Assembly: GCF_028640845.1 (NCBI RefSeq) | Contig: NC_080539.1 | Location: forward strand, 188,923,436 to 188,987,435 | Length of the DNA: 64,000 bases | Reading direction: 5' to 3' | DNA from: Ahaetulla prasina | Lineage: Eukaryota; Chordata; Lepidosauria; Squamata; Colubridae | Shown: positions 9,224 to 19,733 of the stretch, piece by piece | Layout of the letters: every line of letters starts with the position of its first letter | Position numbering within the stretch: position 1 is the stretch's first letter | Program-made: the position numbers and the translations under genes | The notes under the pieces: generated by a model | Database searches by the model: none | Told to the model about the DNA's origin: nothing | What the model saw: only the letters and a program-made list of their open reading frames with translations

Positions 9224-10470
9224 CAGGGGTGAAATCTAAAAATTTTCCCTACCAGTTCTGTGGGCATGGCTTAATTGGTGGGTGTGGCTTGGTGGTCAGA
9301 TGACTGGTGGGCGTGGCTAATAACAATAAATAATAAAAATAATAAACAAAGTATACAAAACAATAAGAGGTACCAAAAACCAACTTTCACACTTTACATA
9401 CATACAACACAACCGACTCACACACAATGGAAAAGCAGCTGCACTTCACCCAAAATGGCCCCTGCAACATGCAGGAACCTCACACAGCCACAAAAAGCTC
9501 AAAAACCAATTTTCACACTTTACACACACACACCACAACTGACTCTCTCTCTCACACACACACAAAATGCCACATACAGCTTTGTGATATTTTGTGTGTT
9601 TGTGTAGTTAGAGTGAAACACTACAGAAACACACCAAATCTCAGCTGCACAAATATTTTATTTTATTATTTTAGTTTATTTATATTTTTTAGATCAGGGG
9701 TCTCCAACCTTAGTAACTTTAAGGTTTGTGGACTTCAACTCCCAGAGTTCCTCAGCCAGCAAAGCAGGCAGATTGAGTTGCGGACTGAGGAAATGGATTT
9801 CAGGCAGGCAGATTCAGTTGCTAGCTGATGCAACTGATGTAAAGCTGATGTAACTTTGCGAGCCCGAAAGGAGCAGCAATTATAGGTAAGTGAGGAGGGG
9901 GCATTGGGTGGGCATGGGTGGGGACTGTTGTAAGAGGTTGTTAAAAATGATTTTAAAAGCCTGTAATGATGAGGCAACTCATCTGGGATCGCCAGAGGAA
10001 AAAAAGATTTTAAAAGTTCCTCTGACGATCCCAGCTGAAGTTACCTCATAGCAGCCCAGAACCTCTTAAAATAATTGTTTTAACAAGCTCTTCGGCTGAA
10101 GAGCTTGTAGAAAACATGTTTTCTAAGGTTCTGGTGGAACTCAGCTGGGATCGCCAGAGGAGCCTTTTAAAACCTTTTGTTTTTACAACCTCTTCAGCCG
10201 AAGAGATTGTTAAAAAAAACTTTTAAAGGGTTCTGACAATCTCAGCCGAGCCGCGGGATCATCAAAGGCTTTTTTTTTTTACTTTTAAAGACATGTTTTC
10301 AGCTGAAGAAAAACTGCTTTTAAAAGTAAAAAACAACAACCTGATGATGGTGCGGCTCAGCAGAGGCAGGGGGCGGGGCCAGGGATTTTTGCTACCGGTT
10401 CTCCGAACCACCAGCTACCATCGCTACCAGATCGGGCGAGCCGGTCCAATACGGGAGCATTTCACCCCTG
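9224..10470 (+). mobile_element. Complete non-autonomous hAT-like element (copy 2)
   Basis: 1247-bp element with 12-bp terminal inverted repeats (CAGGGGTGAAAT at 9224-9235 and ATTTCACCCCTG at 10459-10470), flanked by the perfect 8-bp duplication AACTGCAG (9216-9223 and 10471-10478). Eight-base duplications and CAGGGG-type ends are hAT-superfamily hallmarks. The interior holds one CA-rich minisatellite unit, a short TTTTA seed, and several inverted repeats such as CGCCAGAGGA/TCCTCTGACG (9990-10035). There is no transposase frame, so it depended on another element. Confidence 0.88.
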
Positions 10471-10478
10471 AACTGCAG

Positions 10479-10575
10479 GTTTCTAAAAATCTATTAAAAT
10501 CCATTGCTTCTTGTTTTGTCTCTTGATGCTTTGGAAAATACATTTCCACCGCTTCTTTGTGGCAGCCCCTCCAAA
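10479..10575 (-). mobile_element. CR1 LINE 3' fragment
   Basis: Minus-strand sequence GGGGCTGCCACAAAGAAGCG ... AGACAAAACAAGAAGCAATG matches the CR1 region at 37040-37110 on the other strand. Short and frameless. The rest up to 10739 is not recognised. Confidence 0.6.
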
Positions 10576-10739
10576 GCCTGTTTTGTGATCTGCCTATCAC
10601 ACTCTTGGGCAAAGTATGTGAGCCATTTCCTCCTTTTAGTGGTCCATGAAAGTACATCTATAGTATGTAGATAATAAAGTTGAAAAAAAGTGAGCAACAT
10701 TTTTATAGAACTATAGATAGATTGAGATCTTTGAGGCAA

Positions 10740-11072
10740 GCAGCCAGGCCAGGCCAGGCATCATGTAGGTCATCTGGGGATAGTAAGAATGAAGGCATTG
10801 GCCAGAAGCTACGTTTGGTGGCCAAATATGGACAAGGATATCACTGAATGGCTAGCCAAATGTGCACAATGCCAGGAGTCCAGACCAGCACCCTCTCCGC
10901 TCTGGCACATGAATGGGAAACACCCAGGCATATGAATGGGAAACACCCAGGCCCCCCTGGTACACATAGATTTCGAGGGGCTGTTCCATGGGTAAACATT
11001 TCTGGTAATACTCGATGCATACTCAAAGTGGTTGGAAATACTTCTAATGACCTCCCACAACAGCGAAGGCAG
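10740..11072 (+). pseudogene. Mag-type Gypsy integrase, N-terminal half
   Basis: Plus-strand integrase fragment: histidine/cysteine zinc-binding region with MKALARSYVWWPNMDKDITE and CAQCQESRPAPSPLW, then the start of the catalytic core with DAYSKWLEI in a shifted frame near 11015. Frameshifts separate these parts. The same integrase continues at 14830, because a Rex1-like LINE landed in the middle. Relatedness is to Mag/K02A2.6-type Gypsy integrases, distinct from the chromodomain Gypsy at 15.9 kb. Confidence 0.75.
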
Positions 11073-11320
11073 TTTATTTATTTTATTTTTATTTATTTAT
11101 TTTGTCACACAGTGTATATATATAAGCATAAGCATGACATAACTATACAATATATAAGTATATATATATATAAGCATGAGTATGTAATAACTATATTATT
11201 AATATAACTAGATTAATAACTAGATTAATATAACCAATTAATAACTATATTAATTGGATATAATGAAAGGAAACAATAGGACAGGAATGGTAGGCACACT
11301 TGTGCTCTTATGCACGCCCC

Positions 11321-13771
11321 TTACAGACCTCTTAGGAATGGGGTGAGGTCAATAGTAGACAGTTTTTGGTTGAAGCTTTGGGGATTTTGGGAAGAGACCA
11401 CAGAGTCAGGTAGTGTATTCCAAGTATTAACAACTCTGTTACTGAAGTCATATTTTCCGCAAGTAAGATAGGAGCGGTTCACATTAAGCTTAAATCTATT
11501 GTGTGCTCGTGTATTGTTGCAATTGAAGCTGAAGTAGTCTTCAACAGGAAAGGCATTGTAATAGATGATTCTATGAGTTAAACTCAGATCATGTCGAAGG
11601 CGGTGTAGTTCTAAATTTTCTAAACCCAGGATTTCAAGTTTGGTGGCATAAGGTATTTTGTTGTATTCAGAGGAGTGGAGAACTCTTCTTGTAAAATATT
11701 TCTGGACACGTTCAATTGTATTGATGTCAGTAATGTGGTATGGGTTCCAGACAGTCGAGCTGTATTCAAGAATTGGTCTAGCAAATGTTTTATATGCTCT
11801 GGTTAGTAGTGTAGTATTTTTGGAGAAGAAGCTAAGCAAGATTAGGTTTACAACTCTTAAAGCCTTTTTTGCTATTTAGTTGCAGTGGGCTTTGCCACTT
11901 AGATCATTTGATATGAAAACTCCAAGGTCTTTAACAGGGTGGGGGGTCATCTGTAAAGTAATGCCAATTTTGACCGCTTGTCTGTTTGACAGGAAAGCTG
12001 TTATCCAATTGTGGAGAGGTCCTGAGATGCCGTAGGATTTTAGTTTTAGGAGAAGTTTATCATGTACTATTGAGTCAAAAGCTTTACAGAAGTCTATGTA
12101 AATTGCATCTATTGCTTTGCCTTGATCAAGATTTGTAGTCCATATGTTTTTGCAGTGGAGAAGTTGTAAATTACATGATATTTTTTTTCTGAAACCAAAT
12201 TGTTTATTAGAGAGTAGGTTGTTTGTTTCTAGGTGGAGGGTAATGGATTGGTTGATGATAGATTCCATTACTTTGCAGGTGACGCAACATAGAGATTGGT
12301 CTGTAATTTTCAACTAGGCTGGGATCTCCTTTTTTGAAGACTGGGATGACCGTGGCTAGTGACCAAAATTTGGGAAGGGAACTGGTCGTGAAAGCTTTTT
12401 CAAAGATTATGCTTAGGGGTTCTGCTATATTAGAGGAAAGCTTTTTAAAAAAGTATGCACATAAGTCCATCAGGATCAATAGATAGGGATGGTTTCAGTT
12501 GGCGAAGAGCTTTTTCAACATTATCTTCTGTGAAATCTATTTGTGTTGGGTCGTTGTACTCATTGTTGGTACGATAGGGGAATGTCGGGTATGAGCCATT
12601 ACTGTTAACAAAGACTGAGCCAAAGAATGTGTTAAAGATGTTTGCTTTAGCTATTTCATCATTATATTCTTTGCTGTTAGATTCTATTAGTGGTGGGATG
12701 GATCTCGAGTCTTTCAGTTTGTTGTTTACAAAATTATAAAAAGCACATTTGGAATTTGTAGCAAAAGGTCTTCTTCTTGCTTTGTGTGGTAATTGGTGCA
12801 TTCAATTTTTATTTGGTTGCATATATTTCTGTAGCGGTTTTTGAAATTTGCTATATAGCCCTTTTTGTTTCTTCTCCAGAGGGATTTTTTTTTTGGATTG
12901 GAGCTTTTTTATTGTTTTTTCTGATTTTGGTGGTTATTTGTGGTATGTACAGTTTAATGACTCTATTGATTTCAAGTAGGAAAACTCTGTAGTGGTCTTC
13001 AGTAGTGATACAGGTTGAGAATAGATTTTGCCAGTCAAAAGATGAGAGGTCGATGTTTACAAGGTCGTAGTTGGCTTTTTTGAAATTGTAGTTTGGAATT
13101 CCATTATTATGATGATTTTTGTAAGGGCGTATATTGAAACAAAAGTCTATCATGCTGTGGTCGCTGTTGGAAAAGATTTCTTTTATTTGTAGTCCATAAA
13201 TTGAGTTTTTGTTGTTACAGAAGATGAGGTCAAGGCAGTTGTGAAGTCTTGTATTGTTAGTTACTAGTTGTTCAAGACCTAGGTTTGTAACAGCGTTGTA
13301 TAGGATAGTATGGATGGGTTCAGTTGTACATTCATTTGTTATCCAGTTAATAAAAAGTAGATTTAGGTCACCCAGGAAGATGAGAGGATATGGGCAAGGA
13401 GTAGCCCATGTTAGTAGTGTGGTTAACATGTTCACATGAGCGATGCCGTAGTCAGGGGCTCTGTAGCATAGTAAGAATCGAAGTGTGATGTTAAGGGATA
13501 GGTCGCATACAATAGTTTCAGGAAGAGCAAGTTTATGTGTAACTTGAATATTTTTTAGATTCAGTGACTTTTTATAAAAGATAGCCACTCCACCTCCTCT
13601 GTGGGTTTCACGATCTGACCGAAAAACATGATACACTTTGTCTGAAATAATGAAATCAGGGAGGGATGAGTTCAGCCATGTTTCGCAAACAAATATAATA
13701 TCAAATGTACCATTGTTTAACAAGAGGATAAATTCAGGCAATTTGTTTACAATGCTTCTAGCATTTATCAA
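11321..13771 (-). pseudogene. Rex1-like ORF2: endonuclease and reverse transcriptase (R2)
   Basis: The N-terminal APE-type endonuclease is well preserved in one frame (12851-13771): INARSIVNKLPEFILLLNNG, VCETWLNSSLPD, FLGDLNLLFINW, and SNSDHSMIDF carrying the catalytic Asp-His. It is followed by a linker (12445-12801), then RT with SLVENYRPISML, IYIDFCKAFDSIVHDKLLLK (11876-12313) and a C-terminal block (11321-11839). Comparison with the copies at 38 and 41 kb shows the palm segment with FADD is deleted between SNRQAVKIGITLQM and TPHPVKDLGVF near 11950. The copy is therefore catalytically dead. Confidence 0.85.
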
Positions 13772-13785
13772 TTTGCATTTAAGAT

Positions 13786-14723
13786 TTATTTATTTATTTA
13801 TTTATCAAATTTATATACCGCCCTATCTCCCGAAGGACTCAGGGCGGTGTACAGGCATTTAAAACACATAAATACAATGTAAAAATATAAAAACAGTTAA
13901 AAAACTTATTCTAAACGCCTATTAATTTAAAATTAAAAATATAAAATAAAAGCCAATTTAAAAACCAGTAATTTAAAATTTAAAATTTAGCTCAGCCCTG
14001 CACAATTAAATAAATGTGTTTTAAGCCCGCGGCGGAAGGTCCGGAGGTCCGAAAGCTGACGAAGACCGGGGGGTAGTTCATTCCAGAGGGTGGGGGCCCC
14101 CACAGAGAAGGCCCTTTCCCTGGGCGTCGCCAGACGACATTGCCGCGCTGACGGCACCCTGAGGAGACCTCTCTGTGAGAGCGCACGGGTCGGTGAGAGA
14201 TATTCGGTAGCAGTAGGCGGTCCCGTAGGTAACCCGCCCAATGCCATGGAGCGCTTTAAAGGTGGTCACCAGCACCTTGAAGCGCACCGAAAGCCACAGG
14301 TAGCCAGTGCAGCCTGCGAGGATGGGTGTTATACGGGAGCCACGGGGGGCTCCATCTATCACCCGCGCAGCCGCATTCTGGACTAACTGCAGCCTCCGGA
14401 TGCCCTTCAAGGGGAGCCCCATGTAGAGAGCATTGCAGTAATCCAGGCGCGACGTCACGAGTGCATGAGTGACCGTGCATAGGGCATCCCGGTCCAGAAA
14501 GGGGCGCAACTGGCGTACCAGGCGAACCTGGTAAAACGCTCCCCTGGAGACGGCCGTCAAATGATCTTCTAGAGACAGCCGTTCATCCAGGAGGACGCCT
14601 AAGTTGCGGACCCTTTCCATCGGGGCCAATGACTCGCCACCGATGGTCAGCCGCGGATTTAGCTGACTGTACCGGGATGCCGGCATCCACAGCCACTCTG
14701 TCTTGGAGGGATTGAGCTTGAGC
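13786..14723 (-). mobile_element. 5'-truncated L2 inserted in the Rex1-like LINE
   Basis: L2 3' end, 938 bp: ATTT tail, hairpin at 13817-13848, then C-terminal ORF2 (13987-14764 reading frames) with KLKLNPSKTEWLWMPASRYS and LVTSRLDYCNALYMGLPLKG. It is bracketed by the 7-bp duplication TTAAGAT at 13779-13785 and 14724-14730, derived from the host LINE, so this is the youngest layer of the nest. One frameshift near 14250 breaks the frame. Confidence 0.9.
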
Positions 14724-14829
14724 TTAAGATCTGCAGTGTTTGGTGTAGAAGAAGTAAGGGGCATGCGTACCTAATTTTGGATGATAGTTGGTTGGAGGTT
14801 ATGAACGACGGGTGGTTGGAGCTTGGTTG

Positions 14830-15066
14830 GGTATCAAGGTACTAAGAAAATTATTCATCACGCACGACCTACCAGACATTCTAGTTTCCAACACTGGACC
14901 TTAGTTCACGGACACCCAATTTGAATTATTCTTAGCAGAATAATTCACTGCAAGCAGTATGCAATCCATCATGCCCTGATCGCACCATTTCATGCCACTA
15001 GTAATGGACAGGCAGAAAGAATGGTGCGATCAACCAAAGAAGCTCTATCTGTTACAGTGGTTATGT
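14830..15066 (+). pseudogene. Mag-type Gypsy integrase, C-terminal half
   Basis: Continuation of the integrase begun at 10740: LRKLFITHDLPDILVSNTGP, a stop, FTDTQFELFLAE, a stop, and in another frame HATSNGQAERMVRSTKEAL, which contains the catalytic Glu. The Asp-bearing position reads SNT, so the second catalytic Asp appears lost. Together with 10740-11072 it was one gene before the LINE insertion. Confidence 0.75.
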
Positions 15067-15858
15067 CTGCAGTCTTGGCAGGATTAGTTTGAGATGTATT
15101 CCCTGACTCTCGAGGAGCTGCCTTCAGCTGCTCCTGTGAGGTATTTCCGGTTCCTGTCATATGTAGATATATACCTGTAATGATAGTTTATGGGGGTTCT
15201 TTTACTTATGATTAAAACTACTTGAAACACTATCTTGAATGGGCCCAGGATTGACTTATCTGGTGACACTCAGAGAAAAAAACCTAAATGGAAAATAGTT
15301 GCTGTTACTTCTTTTGCTCAACCCCCACAATGGGGTTGAGCAACATGCCAACCAGAACCTCTAAAAGGCATCTGAACTGTTTTTCTCTCCTCTCCTATTA
15401 TGGTATCAGATGAGCCTTTTGAGTGGCATTAACTCCCGGTTCAAATTTTCAGTAGTTTTGGGTGATGGGTTTGTCTTAGATACTTAAAGGAGCAGCCCGG
15501 TTCTTACCAGGTGGCTACAGTTTGCCCCTGGAGTTAATGTAAAACTTGCTTTGCTGCTTTGCTAATGTAAAACCCATGCGAAATTCACTTTTGCTATTGC
15601 CCACCCGCCACTGCCCTTCCCCCTCTCCCCAAGCAACACCATCCCCCACCCCCCTTTTGTGTTGCTGGGGGTTCACGCTCCACTTTAGTTGCACACAGAC
15701 ATATGGATCCTGGTCCTGGCTTGCCGTTCATGCTACTGCAGACAGAACGGTCTGGGGGCCCTGCCTGCAGAACACAGTACTGCTATCCTTGGTGCACATT
15801 GTGAATCAGAGAAATTGCTGACTTACTGGCTACCGCAAAGAAGGTGTGGTATGCAAGA
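15067..15858. other. Unassigned stretch left of the Gypsy element
   Basis: No recognised domain. It may be the 3' remainder of the Mag-type Gypsy (it follows the integrase directly). It has a 9-bp hairpin CTCAACCCC/GGGGTTGAG at 15319-15342. The frame 15689-15858 continues into 22210 onward once the Gypsy is removed, so both flanks are one pre-insertion sequence. Confidence 0.4.
15854..15858. repeat. Left target-site duplication of the Gypsy (CAAGA)
   Basis: CAAGA immediately outside the left LTR is repeated at 22210-22214 immediately outside the right LTR. A perfect 5-bp duplication is standard for Gypsy integrase and shows both LTRs belong to one insertion. Confidence 0.93.
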
Positions 15859-16228
15859 TGTCAAGGTTCCAGAAAAACCTCTTCTGCATAAAAAAAACCC
15901 AGGAGCCATTGTCTTTCAGAGTTCTTTACTAGCATGAGGAAACTGGCACACGATGAGTGAAATTCCAAAACTGAACTTCCGGATTCTTTTCCCAGTTATA
16001 CAAACCCCAAGAGTCCCACCCCCCTGACCCCTTTGATGGTCACATGGTCCCATGTTCTTCCAGTTCATTTGAATATCTTCTTGCCACTCTTCCTGCAGAT
16101 GTGAACACCATCCGACCTTGACCGCTTGAAGAATGTTACCATACCCCTCAGCCCCCCTTCCTCCCCTCAGGGGAAAAATGTGGCAGCGTCTGGAACCCTA
16201 AAGTCTAATATGGTTTCCAGGCCTGACA
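15859..16228 (-). repeat. Gypsy 3' LTR
   Basis: 370 bp, TG...CA on either strand, with its partner at 21841-22209. In sense orientation it begins TGTCAGGCCTGG and ends AACCTTGACA. The adjoining internal sequence (16229-16245) is purine-rich in sense (AAGGGGGGACG), a candidate polypurine tract four bases from the LTR. Confidence 0.93.
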
Positions 16229-16251
16229 GGCGTCCCCCCTTGGAAAAGAAG

Positions 16252-17034
16252 CTATATCCTAGGAAAGAAAACAAAGAGTCGATAAAGAAGAGTGTTAGTG
16301 GTCCACACTTCCCTTCTAACCCCCCTCCCCTCTCCAAGAGGTTTTTTAGGTTTGTCAGGGAAAGTGTCGTGAAATTGTTTAATCAAATTGTCCGCATTTA
16401 CTTTCCAACTTTTGACCCAAGTAGATTCAGATAATGGATATCCCTTCCAGTGGACTAAATATTGTAATTGACCTCTGTATAGTCTAGAGTCAAGGATTTT
16501 CTTGATTTCATAGTGGGTTTCACCTTGGATTATCAAGGGTGGTGGGGGAGCGGCAGGTTGAGGTCTCAGACCAGACTGTCTAGCAGGTTTTAATAAGCTG
16601 GTATGGAATACCGGGTGTACTTTCCCCAACATTCGAGGGAGCTTGAGTTGGACGGTAATGGGATTAATAATTTTTACAATGGGAAAAGGACCCAAAAATT
16701 TTGGAATGAATTTTCTGCTGGGTATTCTCAACCTCAGATACTTAGTAGATAAAAAGACTTTATCTCCAATGCGAAAAGGGGGTTGAAGGGAACGGTGTTT
16801 GTCAGCTTGGGCTTTGTAATTCCGAGCTGTCACAGCTAAGGCCTTTTTTGTATTTTCCCAACCTTTTTTCAACGAATTCATCCAGTCCGTTAGGGAAACG
16901 GAAGTGGGGGGTTGCACGGGGAGTTCAGGCATTGGAACGAAGTCCATGCCGGTGGTTACTTGAAAAGGGGTTAACCCCGTGCTGCTGTGTACAGCATTAT
17001 TATATGCGACCTCTGCAAATGGTAACAAATCTGA
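16252..17034 (-). pseudogene. Gypsy integrase C-terminus with chromodomain
   Basis: Continuation of pol after the in-frame stop. Residues from LPFAEVAYNNAVHSSTGLTP through FRIGDKVFLSTKYLRLRIP (GPY/F-type module with KFLGPFPIVKIINPITVQL), then a chromodomain around residues 170-225: HYEIKKILDSRLYRGQLQYL, VHWKGYPLSESTWV. Chromodomains on chromovirus integrases steer insertion toward particular chromatin. Ends at 16252, about 20 bp from the 3' LTR. Confidence 0.9.
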
Positions 17035-18954
17035 CTAGTTTTCTTGTTGGTAATTTACATAACACCGTATGTATTGTTCCACCATCGAGTTTAATTTTTC
17101 AGCCGCCCCATTGGTCTCCGGATGGAACCCAGAACTAAGTCCTTGAGACGACCCAATGGACCGTAGGAACTCCCTCCAGAACTTGGCTGTGAATTGAACA
17201 CCCCTGTTGGATATTATCCTTTTAGGAACTCCATGCAGTCTGTAGATGTGTTTGACGAAGAGCTTTGCTAATTTTCTCGCCGATGGCAATCCGCTGCACG
17301 CAGTGAAGTGGGCCTGTTTAGAGAACAAGTCCACTATGGTCCATATCACCGTATTTCCCCCACTAGGTGGGAGTTCAACAATAAAATCCATGGCAATCTC
17401 TTCCCAGGGTCTGGTAGGTTCGGCTACGGGTTGTAGGAGTCCAAGGGGTTTCCCTGGTCTGGACTTAATGGTGGCGCAGGTAGCACAGCTCCGGACATAG
17501 TCTTCGACATCTGATTTCATTTTTGGCCACCAGAATTGTCTTCTAGCCAAGTGGAGAGTCTTTAAAAATCCAAAGTGACCTCCTAGGCAAGAGTCGTGGC
17601 TTCTCTGTAGTATAGGCAGCCGCATAGCGACGGGTACATAAATTTTGGTTCCCTTCCAGGGTATTCCATCCCTTAAGGTGAGGTCTGGCAAGTTTTCTTT
17701 AAACCAAGTATCGTCAGTGAGTGCTGATTTTAATTCCGCTAGTAGTTTATTTGGTGGGATGTTAGTACTACGGCGTGATCGCGGTCGAGTAAGTGCTTGG
17801 CTGGCCGGTTCGCTATCGGGAATCATCGCATGTATTACCTCTTTGCGTTGGCTGTCAAATTGTGGTTTCCTAGATAGGGCGTCAGCCAGTAGATTTTGGT
17901 CGCCGGGGATGTATTTGAGGGTGAAATGGAACCGGTTGAAAAACTGAGCCCATCGAACTTGTTTGGGAGAAAGCTTTCGAGGGGTTTTTAAGTATTCGAG
18001 GTTTTTGTGGTCCGTCCACACCTCGAATGGTTCCTTTCCCCCTTCAAGGAAGTGTCTCCAGGAGAGGAGTGCCCAGCGCACTGCAAAGGCTTCCTTTTCC
18101 CAAACTGCCCATCTGTGTTCAGTGTCCGTCAGTTTTTTAGACACGTACGCGCAGGGCATAAGATTGTTGTCGGTATTCCGTTGTAATAAGACAGTGGCTA
18201 CTGCTACATCACTTGCATCAGCTTGGACCACAAAAGGTTTATTTGGATCCGGGTGTTGAAGAATTGGTTCCATCGAGAATAGGCGTTTCAGGTGTTCAAA
18301 GGAACGTTGGCAGTCCATTGTCCAACGTAGGGATTGGTTAGGTTGGGGTTTGGCGGGTAATGGCCCAGTTTTTAGCAATTCTGTTAATGGTAGAGCTACT
18401 TCTGCGAAAGAAGGAATGAATTTGCGGTAAAAATTTGCGAATCCCAAGAAACTTTGAAGTTGCTTACGTGTGCGTGGCGGTTGCCAATCCAAAACCGCTT
18501 TTACTTTTCCTGGGTCCATTTCGATACCTTTGTTTGATATCCAGTAACCTAGGTAGTCTAGGGATTCCTTATGGAATTCGCATTTGGAAAGTTTGACATA
18601 TAGCTTGGCCGCTAGGAGCTTTTTAAGGACTTGTCTGACCAATTTGATATGTTGTTCAATATTGTTTGTGTAGATAAGAATATCATCTAAGTAGACAAGA
18701 ACCCCATTGTAAAGATGGGGGTGCAGGGTTTCATTAATTAGTTGCATAAAAACAGCTGGAGCCCCTTGGAGGCCAAAAGGCATGACACGGTATTGGAAAT
18801 TGCCCAAGGGGCAGTTGAAAGCCGTTTTCCATTCATCACCTTCCTTGATGCGGACCCGGTAATAGGCTTCCTTTAAATCCAATCTGGTGAAAATTTTGCC
18901 TTTTGATAAGTGGTTCAACAAATCGTGCATAAATGGTAAAGGGTATGTATGCAA
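17035..18954 (-). CDS. Gypsy reverse transcriptase, RNase H and integrase core
   Basis: 639-codon open frame. RT palm has the catalytic box YLDD at 18682-18693 (VYLDDILIYTNNIEQH). RNase H starts near VVQADASDVAVATVLLQ. Integrase zinc region is HDSCLGGHFGF ... CATCATIKSRPGKP, followed by the core with WEEIAMDFIVELPPSGG (first catalytic Asp) and NGAAEKLN (catalytic Glu). At the second Asp position the motif reads RIISNRGVQF, Asn encoded at 17206-17208. The frame ends at TAG 17035-17037 in the middle of integrase, with homologous sequence continuing at once in the same frame. Functions would be cDNA synthesis and insertion. Confidence 0.93.
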   Translation of the reverse strand: MHTYPLPFMHDLLNHLSKGKIFTRLDLKEAYYRVRIKEGDEWKTAFNCPLGNFQYRVMPFGLQGAPAVFMQLINETLHPHLYNGVLVYLDDILIYTNNIEQHIKLVRQVLKKLLAAKLYVKLSKCEFHKESLDYLGYWISNKGIEMDPGKVKAVLDWQPPRTRKQLQSFLGFANFYRKFIPSFAEVALPLTELLKTGPLPAKPQPNQSLRWTMDCQRSFEHLKRLFSMEPILQHPDPNKPFVVQADASDVAVATVLLQRNTDNNLMPCAYVSKKLTDTEHRWAVWEKEAFAVRWALLSWRHFLEGGKEPFEVWTDHKNLEYLKTPRKLSPKQVRWAQFFNRFHFTLKYIPGDQNLLADALSRKPQFDSQRKEVIHAMIPDSEPASQALTRPRSRRSTNIPPNKLLAELKSALTDDTWFKENLPDLTLRDGIPWKGTKIYVPVAMRLPILQRSHDSCLGGHFGFLKTLHLARRQFWWPKMKSDVEDYVRSCATCATIKSRPGKPLGLLQPVAEPTRPWEEIAMDFIVELPPSGGNTVIWTIVDLFSKQAHFTACSGLPSARKLAKLFVKHIYRLHGVPKRIISNRGVQFTAKFWREFLRSIGSSQGLSSGFHPETNGAAEKLNSMVEQYIRCYVNYQQEN

Positions 18955-19455
18955 ATTGCATTGATATTTTTGAAGTCAATACACAATCTAAGCGAACCAT
19001 CTTTCTTTTGCTTAAATAACACGGGCACAGCTACAGGTGATTTTGCTGGTTCAATGAACCCTCTGGCTAGGTTAGTGTCAATGTATTTTCTTAGTTCAGA
19101 CATTTTGGCTGGCGTCATTGAGTACATTTTGGGTTTTGGTAATTTTGCCCCCGGGTGCAATTCAATTGCGCAATCAGTTTGTCGGTGGGGGGGGTAAGAG
19201 GTTGCATTCATCCTCGCTAAAAACGTCTGATAAATCCATGTATGCTTTAGGGATGCGTGGTTCATTAGGAGATGGATTGGATATGGTGGTTGTTGGTTCC
19301 CTCTGGTGGTCATTTTGGATAAGGTTTTTTTCGGCAGGGGGAATTGGGTCTAAGGGTCTGAAAGTCCATATAATTTTCCTGAAGCCATCCTCCCATTTGA
19401 TTGTGGGTTCCCATTTGTCCAACCAAGCTAAACCCAGGATGATGGATTCTGACAT
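18915..19455 (-). pseudogene. Gypsy pol, protease-RT linker and RT start
   Basis: Two frames, 19174-19455 (ILGLAWLDKWEPTIKWEDGF) and 18915-19313 (SELRKYIDTNLARGFIEPAK, FKQKKDGSLRLCIDFKNINA), that were one reading frame. The switch is at the G run 19187-19194 and the second switch, into the main RT frame, is near 18950-18958. Both are single-base-scale changes at short repeats. Confidence 0.85.
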
Positions 19456-19460
19456 CTTTA

Positions 19461-19733
19461 TTTATTATTTATTTATTTATTTATTTATTTATTATTCGAA
19501 TTTATATACCGCCCTATCTCCCAAAGGACTCAGGGCGGTTCACAGGCATATAAAACATCAATGTACAAATTAAATAATCCTTAAAAAACTTATTCTAACG
19601 CCCAAATTATTAAAAAATAGAAATATAAATATAAAATATAAATATTAAAATCAATTTAAAACCCCTCTAAATTTAAAATCTAAGCCAGTCCTGCACAGAT
19701 GAATAAATGTGTCTTGAGCTCGCGACGGAAGGT
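19461..19733 (-). mobile_element. L2 3'-end fragment inserted in Gypsy pol
   Basis: About 270 bp of L2 3' end: ATTT tail, hairpin at 19508-19539, and the last coding residues of L2 ORF2 (LPSRAQDTFIHLCRTGL, read in the minus strand). It separates protease from the RT-proximal region that starts MSESIILGLAWLDKW at 19455. No clear target duplication was seen. Confidence 0.88.

Larger units (their letters stand above)
11073..14829 (-). mobile_element. Rex1-like CR1-group LINE (R2), split by an L2
   Basis: Minus-strand copy with the family 3' UTR and ATTT tail at 11073-11330, ORF2 from about 11321 to 13771, and a trace of the ORF1 end (GTACCTAATTTTGGATGATA, 14768-14787) on the far side of an L2 insertion at 13786-14723. 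It is 5'-truncated near 14829. It sits inside a Mag-type Gypsy integrase whose halves lie on either side. Confidence 0.85.

Noticed and set aside
16229..16251. Envelope gene between pol and 3' LTR of the Gypsy
   Set aside because: Only about 20 bp separate the chromodomain stop from the LTR; there is no room for env.
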